From Dryomyza anilis (Eukaryota > Arthropoda > Insecta > Diptera > Dryomyzidae): a DNA stretch of 64,000 nucleotides. Position 1 is the first letter of the stretch. Each line of letters starts with the position of its first letter. The stretch covers positions 6,840,501 through 6,904,500 of the forward strand of contig OX638133.1 in NCBI GenBank assembly GCA_951804985.1, in the 5' to 3' direction. The position numbers and the translations under genes were made by a program. The notes under the pieces were generated by a model. It saw only the letters and a program-made list of their open reading frames with translations. It ran no database searches and was not told the origin of the DNA. Positions 34,438 to 46,293 of this stretch are shown piece after piece.

Positions 34438-36325
34438 AATTCATATATAGATGAAAGAAAATATAATTTTAGCTAACTGTACTATTTCTTTCTTACTTCT
34501 TGTGACCAAATCAACAACAACAAAGGCAAACTTTACGAAAACTTTTTAATTTGTCTCAAACCTGTGCGCCGTCTTAATTTTATTTTGGTCCTAGATTCAA
34601 TTTAAGCAACGAAATGTAGACGTAAAAATAAAACAAAATTATTAGAAATACGAACTTCTAACGTCGCAGTGAATAAATAAAATTCTTACCTAGAATTCGG
34701 CAAGAGTTGTTAGAGATAAAAAGGTTTAACGTCAGGTCCAGTGTAAATTAATTACGTAAAGCTCGAGGGCAGGCAGTGTAAAAAACTGGGCAGATGCTCT
34801 GACGGTGCCAGACAAAACAGAGAATGAGAAAGTGAGAAGAGAGAGAAAAAAGTGATTGTATAGACTGGGAGAGATGGAAAGCACAAAAGACATTGTTAGG
34901 TTTACAAAATGATTGCCTAGTGTAATTTATCATAATAAAAAGCGCACTTTAAGACACATTAAAAGCTGTCGGCTGGCTGACATGATCTACACCGCCATTT
35001 TGTATAATGCCATGTGTCGGCCATGTTTGTTGCTTTGTGTGTGTGTGTGGTGTATATTTTTGCGCCAAAAAACATAAATTTGAATTTTCGTGCAATAAAA
35101 TTCAAATTGTATGAAAGCAAAGTGAATTCTTCGTGCGCAGTCAAAACTTTGTCCTTGCTGTGAATGTGTTAAAAAGAAAATAACAAAAGAAAAAAGAAAA
35201 GAAAAATAAACTTGAATAAAAAAGCACCAAAAAGCAACAAATATAAAAGCACATCATCATAAACTAACTGCGTGAGAGGCTCATGAACTTTTCATATTTA
35301 TTTCTTTAATGTTTGCGTATATAAGCACTTTCTCACTCTCTCTCTGTCTCTTTCGTTCACTCTATATTGCGCTTATACACACAAACGTATGCATACTGTT
35401 ACTGTCTCTGTTGCACATTGCATTCTATTTATGTTTGTTGGCAAAACTTAAATTTATTTGAAATTCTTGAGCTCATTTTCACACACATTTGCCATGATTG
35501 TTTTTAGACTCATATATGTGTGTGTGATTTTTGTACGTTTCTTTATATAGTATATGTGTGTGTTTCGTATGAGTGCTTTTATTTGCAAAAATATGCAAAA
35601 GCACAGCTTCACATGCTGGCACATCATTTCAAAAAAAAAAAAAAACGCACGGGTTAAGAAACTCATTAAAGCACAGCAGCAGCACCATAAAGCACAACAA
35701 GCTCAAAGCGCTTTGTGAGTTGGCTGGGATCATAACAAAAGCTCATTACCATAAAAAGTCTTTGGCCTGCAGTTAATATTTTTCATATTCAATTTGTAGT
35801 TAATATGAGATTGCAGACAGCTGGCATTTATGTAAATAGTTCACATTATTGAGAAACTAATGTAATTTGGTACAGCGTTTGTAGCTACTATTAAAAACTA
35901 GTATTTTAATAAATCAGTAAAATTTCATTTTTATTATATTCGGCATCAAAGCGATTGTACAAAAATGTAGATTGCACTATTGATTTTTTAAATTTTTTAT
36001 TTTTAATTTTATATTTTTTAATGAAAAAATGATATATAAACAAAAATGGCGTTTCAAGTGTTGAATGTACTACAAAAGTATTAATTCTCCTGCGGGAAAA
36101 AGGTGTCAATTGCTCTAAAACTACCTATCACGTGACCGGTACTGGTACCGGACCGGTACCGACTAAGGACAAGATCTTGAAGACCAGCAGCTAGTTTCTG
36201 TAAATCAAGTGATAAATTGTCGATTTCTCCAAAGTAACCACGGCTCGACAATTACCACAAACTTTTGTGGCAAATGTGTAGCTTTAAAGTTACCTCTAAC
36301 ACCAGTGTTGCAAACTAGTAATTTT
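34438..36325. other. Intergenic DNA, no recognised gene
   Basis: GT tracts (about 35035, 35520 and 35555), a GA-rich stretch (34815-34850) and GGTACCGG-like palindromes at about 36135-36165 are visible. No coding or RNA gene was recognised. Confidence 0.35.
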
Positions 36326-36520
36326 TAGTTGCAAAACGGTGGCTAAGAACATGTATGGAACATACGCAATAATATGTCACAATGCTGTGATATATACGTC
36401 ATACATTCTGATAATGGAAGATAAATTTAGTTCCAAACCGGTGTCTAAGAACATGTGTGGGACAATGCAATAATATGTCACAATTCTGTGATATATAAGT
36501 CATACATTCCGATAATGGAA
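36326..36520. repeat. Imperfect ~103-bp tandem duplication
   Basis: Two copies share CTAAGAACATGT.TGG, AATAATATGTCACAAT.CTGTG and GTCATACATTC.GATAATGGAA, starting at about 36326 and 36429. Substitutions and a small indel separate them. Confidence 0.7.
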
Positions 36521-36528
36521 CATTTACG

Positions 36529-36698
36529 ATAATGGGCGGAGCTAACTTTGTTGTTATGACGTGGCAAAATAGTGGAAAATTAAAAAATTTATTATGTTCC
36601 ATATATGTAGCGTGTATATAATGGGCGGAGCTAACTTTGTTGTTATGACGTGGCAAAATAGTGGAAAATTAAAAAATGTATTATGTTCCATATATGTA
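36529..36698. repeat. 89-bp tandem duplication
   Basis: An 80-bp sequence starting ATAATGGGCGGAGC and ending CCATATATGTA occurs at 36529 and again at 36618. I see a single mismatch, so the duplication is recent. Confidence 0.85.
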
Positions 36699-36722
36699 CC
36701 TAATAAAATGGTATAAATGTAT

Positions 36723-36995
36723 TTTTTATTTTACAAATTAACGCACGCTCAGGGGATGCCCCCTACATATGCAATGCACAGTGTTGATCGTAAGAAGGAT
36801 GATAGGTTAAAGGGAGTGGGGAAAGATGGAGTAGTGTCGGTGAATGTTTGTTTTGAACTTGCCAATATCAATAAAAATGTCGGGAAAACGGACGCGGGAA
36901 GATTGTTCCACAAACGTGTTGATGGCCGTGAGGACTACGAAGGGGTGGGCTTGGTTTGATGCCCGAGTAGAACGAGAGAACACACGACCTGGTTA
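36723..36995 (-). mobile_element. 3' end of the LINE family at 13281-15990
   Basis: Minus strand reads LWNNLPASVFP and then about 45 further codons ending CIAYVGGIP and a stop, followed by an A-rich tail. It matches the two halves of the LINE on either side of the nested DINE-1-like element (13281-13428 and 14212-14375). It is a 5'-truncated insertion, typical of target-primed LINEs. Confidence 0.7.
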
Positions 36996-38299
36996 TATTA
37001 TTATGCCTTAGCTTATTTTTGACATTATGTTTTATTTTATTACATGACAAACATGCGTAGGATCTTTATTATTTTTATTTTTAATCCACACAAGTTCCAC
37101 ATTTAAAATTACAGTTCAAGTTCCAAATAGGTGAACCGACACTTTATTGGATCGAAATTTGTGGCAACTAAGCCTCGCCCCGGGGCTTTTTGACTGCAAA
37201 TTGGGTGTCAAATATGTATATTTCGCATGATTTGGAAGAAACACTTTAATGGCAATTGTGTGGCTACCACTTAAGTTGCCACAAAGTGGTTACTTGAGCT
37301 GTGACGTCAAATCTGTTCAAATGTCAATATATTTATTCAATATGAAATGAAAATTTCGTCTTTTTGACGTCAAATCGACAATATGAGTCGACAACTTTGA
37401 TCAACAAAATTACAGAAACCACACACAGTTCTGTGATAGGTATAAAAGGTTGCATGAGGTGACGGATCGTGTCCATGCTAAACATGTTGCTACTGTAGCG
37501 AAAAAGCACTAGGTGCTGTCATATTCACGAGACATATTTACACGCTGCAACTAATGCGTCTATAATTCGTAGACTGTTTTTCGATACTGTGTTGATTTAA
37601 ATACAGTATGTCTTCCAAGTAATTATAATGCATAAAGTAATTATAATAATGGGTGGAATCCTTAGTGAAATCTAGTGGAGAAGGAAAAATAAAATAGAAT
37701 GTTAATGTTAAATAAAATGAAATAAAATAATTAAAATTTAAAATATATGAAAAAGTAACAATAAAAACGAATAAAACATATTTAAATAAAAACAATATTT
37801 TTTTTTACTGAAAGTACCATTGATACCGGTCGCAGAACAGTATTTTGAGGACTTGTTTTGAGTTAGGTCCAAAGGTACCGGTCACAGAACACGATTTTGA
37901 AGACCAGTCCTAAGATAGTTTTAAAGGTCTGTAAAAGGAGTTAATTGACCCTTCCTTAGGACAACGCCATGTTAAAGTTGCCGATTGGTTTCATATAAAA
38001 GAGCCAGCCATATAAAGGAACCATTTACGTGCCTGGTCTATGACCGGTTCATTTCTCTGTAGGGTCGTTAAATTGATGTGTTTCATACAAAATTAGCTTA
38101 TTGTAACTTTTACTGAAAATATATATATTTTTTTTAATACAAAAATAAATAAAAATTTAGAAAATTATTTTTAAAAATATGATGCTATTAAAAAATATGA
38201 TGATATTAAACAAATAAAATTTACAAATTTATTAAAATTTTAAGTGTCATTTTTAAGGACACAAAATTTGATGTTCAAGGATAATGACCATTGGCTACA
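36996..38299. other. Intergenic DNA with a short ACCGGTC repeat
   Basis: A unit of about 52 bp (ACCGGTC.CAGAACA, then GA.GAC..GT) is present twice at about 37826-37930. A related copy near 36150-36195 shares ATCTTGAAGACCAG. No gene was recognised. Confidence 0.4.
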
Positions 38300-39805
38300 T
38301 ATTCATGAGTGCAATATGAGAGCAGTATGCGAGCACACAAAAATCACAAAACTCGCATTCGTGCGGGCGCACGACATGATTTCATAGTGAGATCATAGTG
38401 CGAGCACTTGAAAATAAAAAAAAAATCTTATAAAATCAGGCGCACGACATGAGTGTGTAGTGCGAGCATTGTGCGAGCACACAAAAATCACAAAAGTCGC
38501 ATTCGTGCGAGTACTGTAAAACTCATTTGAAGGGTTGATTTATTAAATTGCCCTTGATTTTACAAACAATTCAATTAATATTAAAATGATAACAGACATT
38601 TCAGTCCATTTGCGTGTCTTTGGAAAATCAGCCATCAATAAGGAAACATTTTCGGGTAAGTTTACATTCGCTTACATTGCTTTATATTCGTTTTAGCACT
38701 TGATCAAGAAAATGCTAAAATGCGCCAAATTGGTTCAGCAACAAATGTGCGACAACATATTATATGCAAAGGTAAACTACTTGAGCTGCGCCCTTGCGTA
38801 TGTACTCAACATCTATATAGCCGACACAATCGCTCGCGGGTATCGAGCGAGCTCGCAACTTTGAGCATCACCTAGTCCAAGGGATAGCTTTGGATCGAGA
38901 GAATGAAGTCGATGTTTCATGACACTTTGCAAATATTTTCTTAGCTATATTAATTAATTTTAAAGCTAAAAAAGAATGGTACATATATAATTTATTAATT
39001 TCTTTTTTAACAAAGGTGTTCCATAGTAACGTCCAGATCCAAAAATGTGAATTTAAAACTAAGGTGCATATGTTGACAGACAGCAACGACAAAAAAAAAA
39101 TCACAAAAATACCAAACAACTGGCAAGCAACAATTATGTTTAACAATCACATGTAACATGTATCACTAATAAATTTAATATATATTAAATTGATTTATGT
39201 TGTAATAAGTTATATTTTACTATATATATTGTGTTCAATATTTGTTTAATTATATTATTTATGTGTTCTAATTTTTTTCTGTCATCACAAATTGTTTACA
39301 ACATTTTATGTATGTTTAAAAAATATTAAAAACAATGTCATAAAAATATTATATTTGTTTATTTTTGCTTTTTTGTTTTGATCGCACTCGTGCGAGCTAT
39401 ATGAGACTATTATGAGTCTCATTTTAATCAGTCACAAATATGACATATTATACTCGTGACATACGACATACTCGTGCGACTATATTGAGTCTCACATGCG
39501 ACGCACACTATTTTTTCAGCACTCGTGCGAGCTATATGAGGCTCATATGCGCCTCACACATTTTGCTCGCACTCATATGCGCACTCACTCGGCGCATACT
39601 GAATTTTAAAATTTTGTACGCACTCGTGCGACTATATTGATGATCAAATGAGTAATGCGTGAGTAATGCCTCGCACTAGTGCGAGCGTATTGAGTCTCAA
39701 TTGCGGACACACGATTGCTACTCTGTGCGCGCACGCGTGCGACTTTTTTTATTAGGCGTGCGCTCACAGTGCGGGCACAATGCGAGCATTGTGCTATCTG
39801 GGTAA
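38300..39805. mobile_element. GTGCGAG-rich element with subterminal repeats (putative DNA transposon)
   Basis: Both flanks of this 1.5-kb segment are packed with GTGCGAG, CGTGCGA and GAGTCTCA words (38329-38515 and 39380-39795), while the middle lacks them. A 37-bp block starting GCGAGCACAC is repeated at 38329 and 38473. CTCGCACTAGTGCGAG (39670-39685) is a perfect palindrome. Subterminal word clusters of this kind are known as transposase-binding arrays in hAT and P-type elements. No clear terminal inverted repeat was found. It contains the candidate gene at 38586-38875. Confidence 0.45.
38586..38875 (+). CDS. Candidate two-exon 82-residue frame inside the GTGCGAG element
   Basis: ATG at 38586 opens MITDISVHLRVFGKSAINK. 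The exon ends at 38655 before a consensus GTAAGT, and a 41-base intron ends in TCGTTTTAG. Exon 2 (38697-38875) continues in phase (LDQENAKMRQIGSATNVRQH) to a TAG, giving 249 bases in all. Both exons have mixed, protein-like composition unlike the surroundings. Exon 2 contains another possible donor (AAAG|GTAAAC at 38771), so the frame may instead continue elsewhere. No family was recognised. It could be a remnant of the element's own gene or a captured host exon. Confidence 0.35.
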
Positions 39806-40400
39806 ATAAGAATTGTGCGAACAAGAAATGTCCCCGTAGAATTGTCCGCAATTTCTAATAAAAGATTTTTTTCTGGGAACAGTTATTTAGTAAATAATTT
39901 TCCGTCCAAGACTGTGATGAATTGTTCATGATAGAATTGTATATATTAGGGATGTAACGGATGTCACTTTTGCAGACGCGGATGTCAAAAAATGAAAATA
40001 TCCCGCATTTGCAGTTGCGGAACTCCCCAACATCCCTAGTATATATAATGAATGGTCCGAGGAAATGTGGTTTAAATCGGGGAAGCATTGTTCATGGTTA
40101 ATGAGAACTGTATCAGTGAAGAATTGTTCCACTGAAAAATGTCAGAATTATCCATAGACAAATTTTTCCATGCATAAACTGGAAGATTTATATCAAATTG
40201 TCATGTTATCTATTCTTAGGATATAATTGTCTTATGGAAAAAATATGAAACGAATTATTTACTAGAATTGTCTCCGGAAAGATTTGTGCAATGGCAAGTT
40301 GTTCAAAAAAAAAAAAAATAATAATAATTGTTCGTTGTAGAATTTCACGGGCAATAATTGTCTCAAGGATCAATTGTCCAAGAGTGAATGGTCAAATCTT
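39806..40400. repeat. Degenerate GAATTGTCC-type minisatellite
   Basis: AGAATTGT, GAATTGTTC and AATTGTCTC words recur every 15-40 bases, often followed by C/G-rich triplets. The same texture appears at about 43620-43850 and 55730-55860. It resembles the CCCGTAGAATTCTT minisatellite in the Helitrons, much diverged. Confidence 0.35.
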
Positions 40401-41136
40401 TTCATAAAAAAAAAATTTATAAAAAAATCATTTTTTGAGTTCGTTTATTGAAAAATTATTGAAATCGCGAATTATGTATTACTAAATTATTATAAAAAAT
40501 TACAGATTTTTTTGTTTTTGAGAATTATGCAATTTTTTTTTTCAAAATTTGATGATTTTTGTTAAATTTCAATATTTATGAAAATTAAGTAATCAAAAAT
40601 ATTCGAGTTTCTAATTTTGAAATTAAATAAATGTATGCAAAACATATTTGCATCGAATTACACATTCTTTTTATAGCAGCCATCCAATCATTTCAGCAAC
40701 TATTTAGGAACATTTCACCGCAGGGAACAGCTGTGCCCGCAGGAAAACTTAAGACCTACGCCATATTAAAGAACAACTTCAAGGGCACAATATTGTGAAA
40801 CTTTTTTCTTAATAGAAAATGTTCACAAAAACTTATGAAAAGTTATGCAAAAACGCGTGAGTGCGTGTGTGTGTGTGTGAGATAGGGACAGAGAAATATC
40901 AAGTGGGAGACTCAATAATGACGCATTTTGTTGGTTGGAGTTAGAAGACGGATGTGGGGGCAACTCGAAGCGTTTACTTTTTTGTTGGTAAAATGTCAGC
41001 TAACGCTGACATTGAGTAAATAATGCGCAACTTGTAAAAATTTATTAAAATCATAAACATTAAATGTGTCCCCAATATACAACAAAAAAAAAGATAAATT
41101 TGCATTATGCAACAAGTAACGCAGACTCATTATGTT
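40401..41136. other. AT-rich spacer
   Basis: A/T runs, a (GT)n tract at about 40865-40880, and unique DNA up to the satellite. No gene was recognised. Confidence 0.35.
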
Positions 41137-43071
41137 TTATTCTTTTTATACTTTTTACTTTTTATATTTTTATATTTTTTATATTTTTTTATATTTTTAT
41201 ATTTTTTATACTTTTTATACTTTTTATACTTTTTATACTTTTTATACTTTTTATACTTTTTATACTTTTTATACTTTTTATACTTTTTATACTTTTTATA
41301 CTTTTTATACTTTTTATACTTTTTATACTTTTTATACTTTTTATACTTTTTATACTTTTTATACTTTTTATACTTTTTATACTTTTTATACTTTTTATAC
41401 TTTTTATACTTTTTATACTTTTTATACTTTTTATACTTTTTATACTTTTTATACTTTTTATACTTTTTATACTTTTTATACTTTTTATACTTTTTATACT
41501 TTTTATACTTTTTATACTTTTTATACTTTTTATACTTTTTATACTTTTTATACTTTTTATACTTTTTATACTTTTTATACTTTTTATACTTTTTATACTT
41601 TTTATACTTTTTATACTTTTTATACTTTTTATACTTTTTATACTTTTTATACTTTTTATACTTTTTATACTTTTTATACTTTTTATACTTTTTATACTTT
41701 TTATACTTTTTATACTTTTTATACTTTTTATACTTTTTATACTTTTTATACTTTTTATACTTTTTATACTTTTTATACTTTTTATACTTTTTATACTTTT
41801 TATACTTTTTATACTTTTTATACTTTTTATACTTTTTATACTTTTTATACTTTTTATACTTTTTATACTTTTTATACTTTTTATACTTTTTATACTTTTT
41901 ATACTTTTTATACTTTTTATACTTTTTATACTTTTTATACTTTTTATACTTTTTATACTTTTTATACTTTTTATACTTTTTATACTTTTTATACTTTTTA
42001 TACTTTTTATACTTTTTATACTTTTTATACTTTTTATACTTTTTATACTTTTTATACTTTTTATACTTTTTATACTTTTTATACTTTTTATACTTTTTAT
42101 ACTTTTTATACTTTTTATACTTTTTATACTTTTTATACTTTTTATACTTTTTATACTTTTTATACTTTTTATACTTTTTATACTTTTTATACTTTTTATA
42201 CTTTTTATACTTTTTATACTTTTTATACTTTTTATACTTTTTATACTTTTTATACTTTTTATACTTTTTATACTTTTTATACTTTTTATACTTTTTATAC
42301 TTTTTATACTTTTTATACTTTTTATACTTTTTATACTTTTTATACTTTTTATACTTTTTATACTTTTTATACTTTTTATACTTTTTATACTTTTTATACT
42401 TTTTATACTTTTTATACTTTTTATACTTTTTATACTTTTTATACTTTTTATACTTTTTATACTTTTTATACTTTTTATACTTTTTATACTTTTTATACTT
42501 TTTATACTTTTTATACTTTTTATACTTTTTATACTTTTTATACTTTTTATACTTTTTATACTTTTTATACTTTTTATACTTTTTATACTTTTTATACTTT
42601 TTATACTTTTTATACTTTTTATACTTTTTATACTTTTTATACTTTTTATACTTTTTATACTTTTTATACTTTTTATACTTTTTATACTTTTTATACTTTT
42701 TATACTTTTTATACTTTTTATACTTTTTATACTTTTTATACTTTTTATACTTTTAATACTTTTTATACTTTTTATACTTTTTATACTTTTTATACTTTTT
42801 ATACTTTTTATACTTTTTATACTTTTTATACTTTTTATACTTTTTATACTTTTTATACTTTTTATACTTTTTATACTTTTTATACTTTTTATACTTTTTA
42901 TACTTTTTATACTTTTTATACTTTTTATACTTTTTATACTTTTTATACTTTTTATACTTTTTATACTTTTTATACTTTTTATACTTTTTATACTTTTTAT
43001 ACTTTTTATACTTTTTATACTTTTTATACTTTTTATACTTTTTATACTTTTTATTCTTCTTATACTTTTTA
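41137..43071 (+). repeat. 9-bp satellite TACTTTTTA, highly homogeneous
   Basis: About 205 copies of a 9-bp unit between 41205 and 43060, with essentially one visible variant inside (TACTTTTAA near 42751). Degenerate TATATTTTT units mark the left edge and TATTCTTCT the right edge. It is unrelated in sequence to GAATTTTAT but identical in period. Stop-free frames (YTF, LFI, KSI) over it are artefacts. Confidence 0.98.
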
Positions 43072-44301
43072 TATGAATGTTCTGAAAGGCACACGTTGGA
43101 CAGAGACAAGCACCAACTTGGATAAACAGATGAAAGGACAGCAAAACAACCAGACAAATGACTGGTTATGTGGCTACTCCACAGGGATCAAATCTGAACG
43201 TCGCACATCGTACAAATGGCAAATAATTCCTCCCGACTAAGTGCAATTGATGTTACGTTTTATTGTTTAAAAAATTAGCGACATTAAGCACTTTTCCCTT
43301 CCTTCAGGCGCTCACTTAATATTGTTGCCTACTCTGGTTTCATTGCACATCCAACTAAACCTTCGGCCTACCCACATTTTCATATTTTTGTCCTCTAATT
43401 CCCATGTGGCTTTTTTCACGCACTGTTATACTCAAACTTTTCCGTTCATACACCTTCTTTAACATATCGTACAGTGGTCGAAAATGTAATAAAAATAGAC
43501 TACTTTTTAGGACGAAATTTGATAGAATTTATTTCCAAGATATACCAACTTGAGTATCAATTTTTTAGGAATATCTCGTTTATAGAAAGACATTTTGAGA
43601 AGAACTTTCATGAAAAAAATATGTCGCGGTATTGATTTGCATAGTTAAATTGTATTTCGGGGTAGAATTGTTCGGGGAAAATTTTTCCCGGGAAGGAATA
43701 TCCTCGGAGTATAATTGACTCTGGTGAGAATTGTTTCAGGAATAAAATATGCTGGATAATTTGTTTCGAGGAAGAATTGTCTCGAGGACGTTTTGTCTCT
43801 GGGAAGAATATTCACGGAATAGAAGTGTATCGGGTAAGAATTATTATTTTCTTCTATTTATTGAATAATACCTTAGGGTAATACGGAGTCACTCTCAAAT
43901 ATGAAGTGGGTTACTGGATTAATCGACGCATAAGATATATTTTGACCACAGTGCAAAATAATGTTTGTCTCAAGGAGCCAAAATGTGTAATGGTATAAAA
44001 GAATATCTAAGAAAAAAAAATTATAATAAAAATACAATACAATTCCAGAATGTAGTTGACAAGAACTGTCGCAACAATGGTCACACATTAAATAGAAGTA
44101 CGTCCTTCAAGTGCAATTTTTACTCTTAACACCATTTCTTATTCAGCAACCTCAATTTTATTAACATTCCCTTCATTCTCCATACTCCGTCACTACTTAG
44201 CTCCATTTCGAAACATTTGCTGTGAGCGAAGGAAGGAATTAGCTTTGAGATCCTCGTTGGACGTCATGCCACTTTAAGTGAATGGCACGCAATCGTAACA
44301 T

Positions 44302-44327
44302 AAGCAATGTAATGCATTACATTGCTT
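44302..44327. repeat. Perfect 26-bp palindrome
   Basis: AAGCAATGTAATG followed immediately by its exact complement, with no spacer. It sits in a GC-richer patch and could be a dimer binding site or a cruciform-prone site. No function is known to me. Confidence 0.7.
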
Positions 44328-44665
44328 TGACATTACAAATGGTTTGTGGACCCATTGCAGCAGTGGATCCAGTGCGTGTGTGACATTGAGAGCAATGATT
44401 ATTGCAGCGCAAGTTTAAAGACCCCCGGCGGCAGTAGCAGCAGCAGTTAATAAGAAATGTCAGAATATGCTACAAATTGCATTAGTTGGTAAATGACATT
44501 TTGTGCTGCAATTTTAGGTCATGATTAATAATAAAATGGTTTTGTGTAATTTTGAATGACATTGAAATTAACTATGCCATAACTATTGTTGTAGATACAA
44601 ATTATGCCAACAATTTTGAGAAGATGATATATAGATCTCCCCCCTTTAATAGTTGTATTTCTCAG

Positions 44666-44904
44666 ATCTCGTAACTCGTTCAGATTACGCAGTTCTTCAA
44701 GGATTTAAATCTGCAATGAAATTTATCATTTCTGGTAGATTTCGGTCTCCTGATTCTGGCTGCGACACGATTTCGATATGCAAAATTTGCCATAAATTAA
44801 AATTTGAACCTTGCTCTATGGATAATTGGAAAAAAATCATAGTTAAGACATCGGTTTTTGCAAAATATCAAAAAGAAACTTGTGTTGCCTACAAAGTATG
44901 TCGA
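44666..44904 (+). CDS. Candidate 239-base internal exon, Cys-rich, unrecognised
   Basis: A pyrimidine-rich acceptor (CCCCCCTTTAATAGTTGTATTTCTCAG) ends at 44665 and a consensus donor GTGAGT starts at 44905. Between them one frame is open for 79 codons, reading LVTRSDYAVLQGFKSAMKF, SGCDTISICKICHKLKFEPC and YQKETCVAYKVCR. The CxxC plus H and C spacing in CKICHKLKFEPC hints at a small zinc-binding or disulphide-rich fold, but no family was recognised. Exon length and phases (in with two bases, out at a codon boundary) need partner exons that I could not find. It may belong to a host gene with large introns or to an old transposon. Confidence 0.4.
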
Positions 44905-45206
44905 GTGAGTAATTTATTACAATTCTCTACTCTATCTTATATATTTTTTTAATATAAATTCGCAATGTTTTTGATATAAATTTTCGAAAAAATGTTAAAA
45001 ATTTAATCTTACTGAAAATTTTTGAAATAATTTTTTAAATTTGTTGCGACTTTGACTGGATTTTTGAGCAAATTCAGGAGATCAAAATTTACCGAGATCA
45101 AAATTTTTAATTTTTGTATTTTCTGTTATTTTTTATGAATTGTGAGTGTGGCATTTGAAAGTAATTTTTAATTATTAATGTAATATGTTATATTTTGTGT
45201 TTTCTC

Positions 45207-45560
45207 AGAAAAAAAAAATTCTTCAATATGATGAATTTTTCATAAATATTATGAATTTTTTCACCAACAACCAGATTCATCATATTGATACCACCGTTCA
45301 TTAAATACCATATTAATGAATGCATTCATTATATATATGAACAAAATATTCAATACAATCAATTTGAATTGTCATATTGATGAAATTATTCATAATATTA
45401 AAAAAAAAAAAATTTTTTTTTTTTTAAATAATAGTAAAAAAATTATCCGAAAAAAAAAATTGTCGGAAAAATTTTTTTACCGAAAATATTTTTATTTGAA
45501 AAAACAAAATTTTTGAAAAGAAAATTGTTTTTGAAAAAGAAAATTCGAAGAATTTTTTTT
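45207..45560 (+). mobile_element. ATGAA-rich MITE, copy 2 (truncated)
   Basis: Starts CTCAGAAAAAAAAAA then TTCTTCAATATGATGAATTT, and shares CAGATTCATCATATTGATACC and GAATGCATTCATTATATATA with copy 1. It stops in the A/T core with TTCGAA words and lacks the right half. Confidence 0.65.
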
Positions 45561-46293
45561 TTTAAATATATTTTGTTAATATATATAAAGTTGTTAATAT
45601 ATATAAAACGTATATTCAAAATTTCAAAATGCTATCTCTATTGATTTTCAAGTTACAACTTTTGGCAAGCTAAAAATGAAATGTCCCTGTGGGACGCACT
45701 GTGTGATATTTTCATAATCTAGGTGGACATAAATCGAATTTTAAAGTTACAGACTTGAAATTTTGTGTAGAGAAGTTTTCTTGAACAATTCTCCACGTGG
45801 TCAGACAACTGACACGCCCACTTCCCATAGAAAATATATACAACACTATACATATTTGGCAAAAATTCTTTTACAACTGAAATAAAAATGATATATTCTC
45901 AGAATTTAGGCATTAGATGTCGTTTTTCATGAAATTTCCAATGTACTTTTTCAAGGATATTCGACAAAAATGCCAAAAACGTATTTTTAGAAATACTCTT
46001 GCTCAGTAGGCGTTAGCTGCAAAGTCAACTAAATATTTCATAAATCCAAAATATGTATAGAAGTCCCCATATCAAGTGTTGTATCAATTTTCAAATTGAG
46101 TTTAACTTGCATAATATATTTATTAGAGCTGCATCAAAAGAATTTCATTATTCCTTCCACCGGAACGGTGAAAAATCTCCGTAAAAATGCTATTCATACA
46201 AAACTGCATGTCCTTCCCCGCTGAAAATAATAGACAAAACAAAAAAAAGGACACCATCAGATATGACTAGACTTTTGCAAACTTTATATAAAA
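45561..46293. other. AT-rich spacer
   Basis: No gene was recognised. GTCCCTGTGGGACGCACTGTG at about 45684 looks like a MITE end seen also near 48955 and 60610, but no second end was identified. Confidence 0.3.

Larger units (their letters stand above)
43072..45205. other. Mostly unique DNA with one candidate exon and a 26-bp palindrome
   Basis: A 55-codon frame follows the satellite directly (ATG about 43073, stop 43238-43240), with no family recognised. A degenerate GAATTGT/CGGG minisatellite lies at 43620-43850. A GC-richer patch at 44200-44470 contains the perfect palindrome at 44302-44327. The candidate exon is at 44666-44904. Confidence 0.4.

Noticed and set aside
33861..34444. Minus-strand YLCIYVFM repeat frames
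   Set aside because: Artefact of the 8-bp ACATAAAT satellite; all three frames are open and read the same peptide.
41064..43240. Open frames of 500-700 codons (YTF, LFI, KSI repeats)
   Set aside because: Artefact of the TACTTTTTA satellite; three frames on plus and one on minus are open simultaneously.
43073..43240. 55-codon frame after the TACTTTTTA satellite
   Set aside because: Continuous with an artefactual satellite frame; no splice, promoter or family evidence, so left as a remark only.
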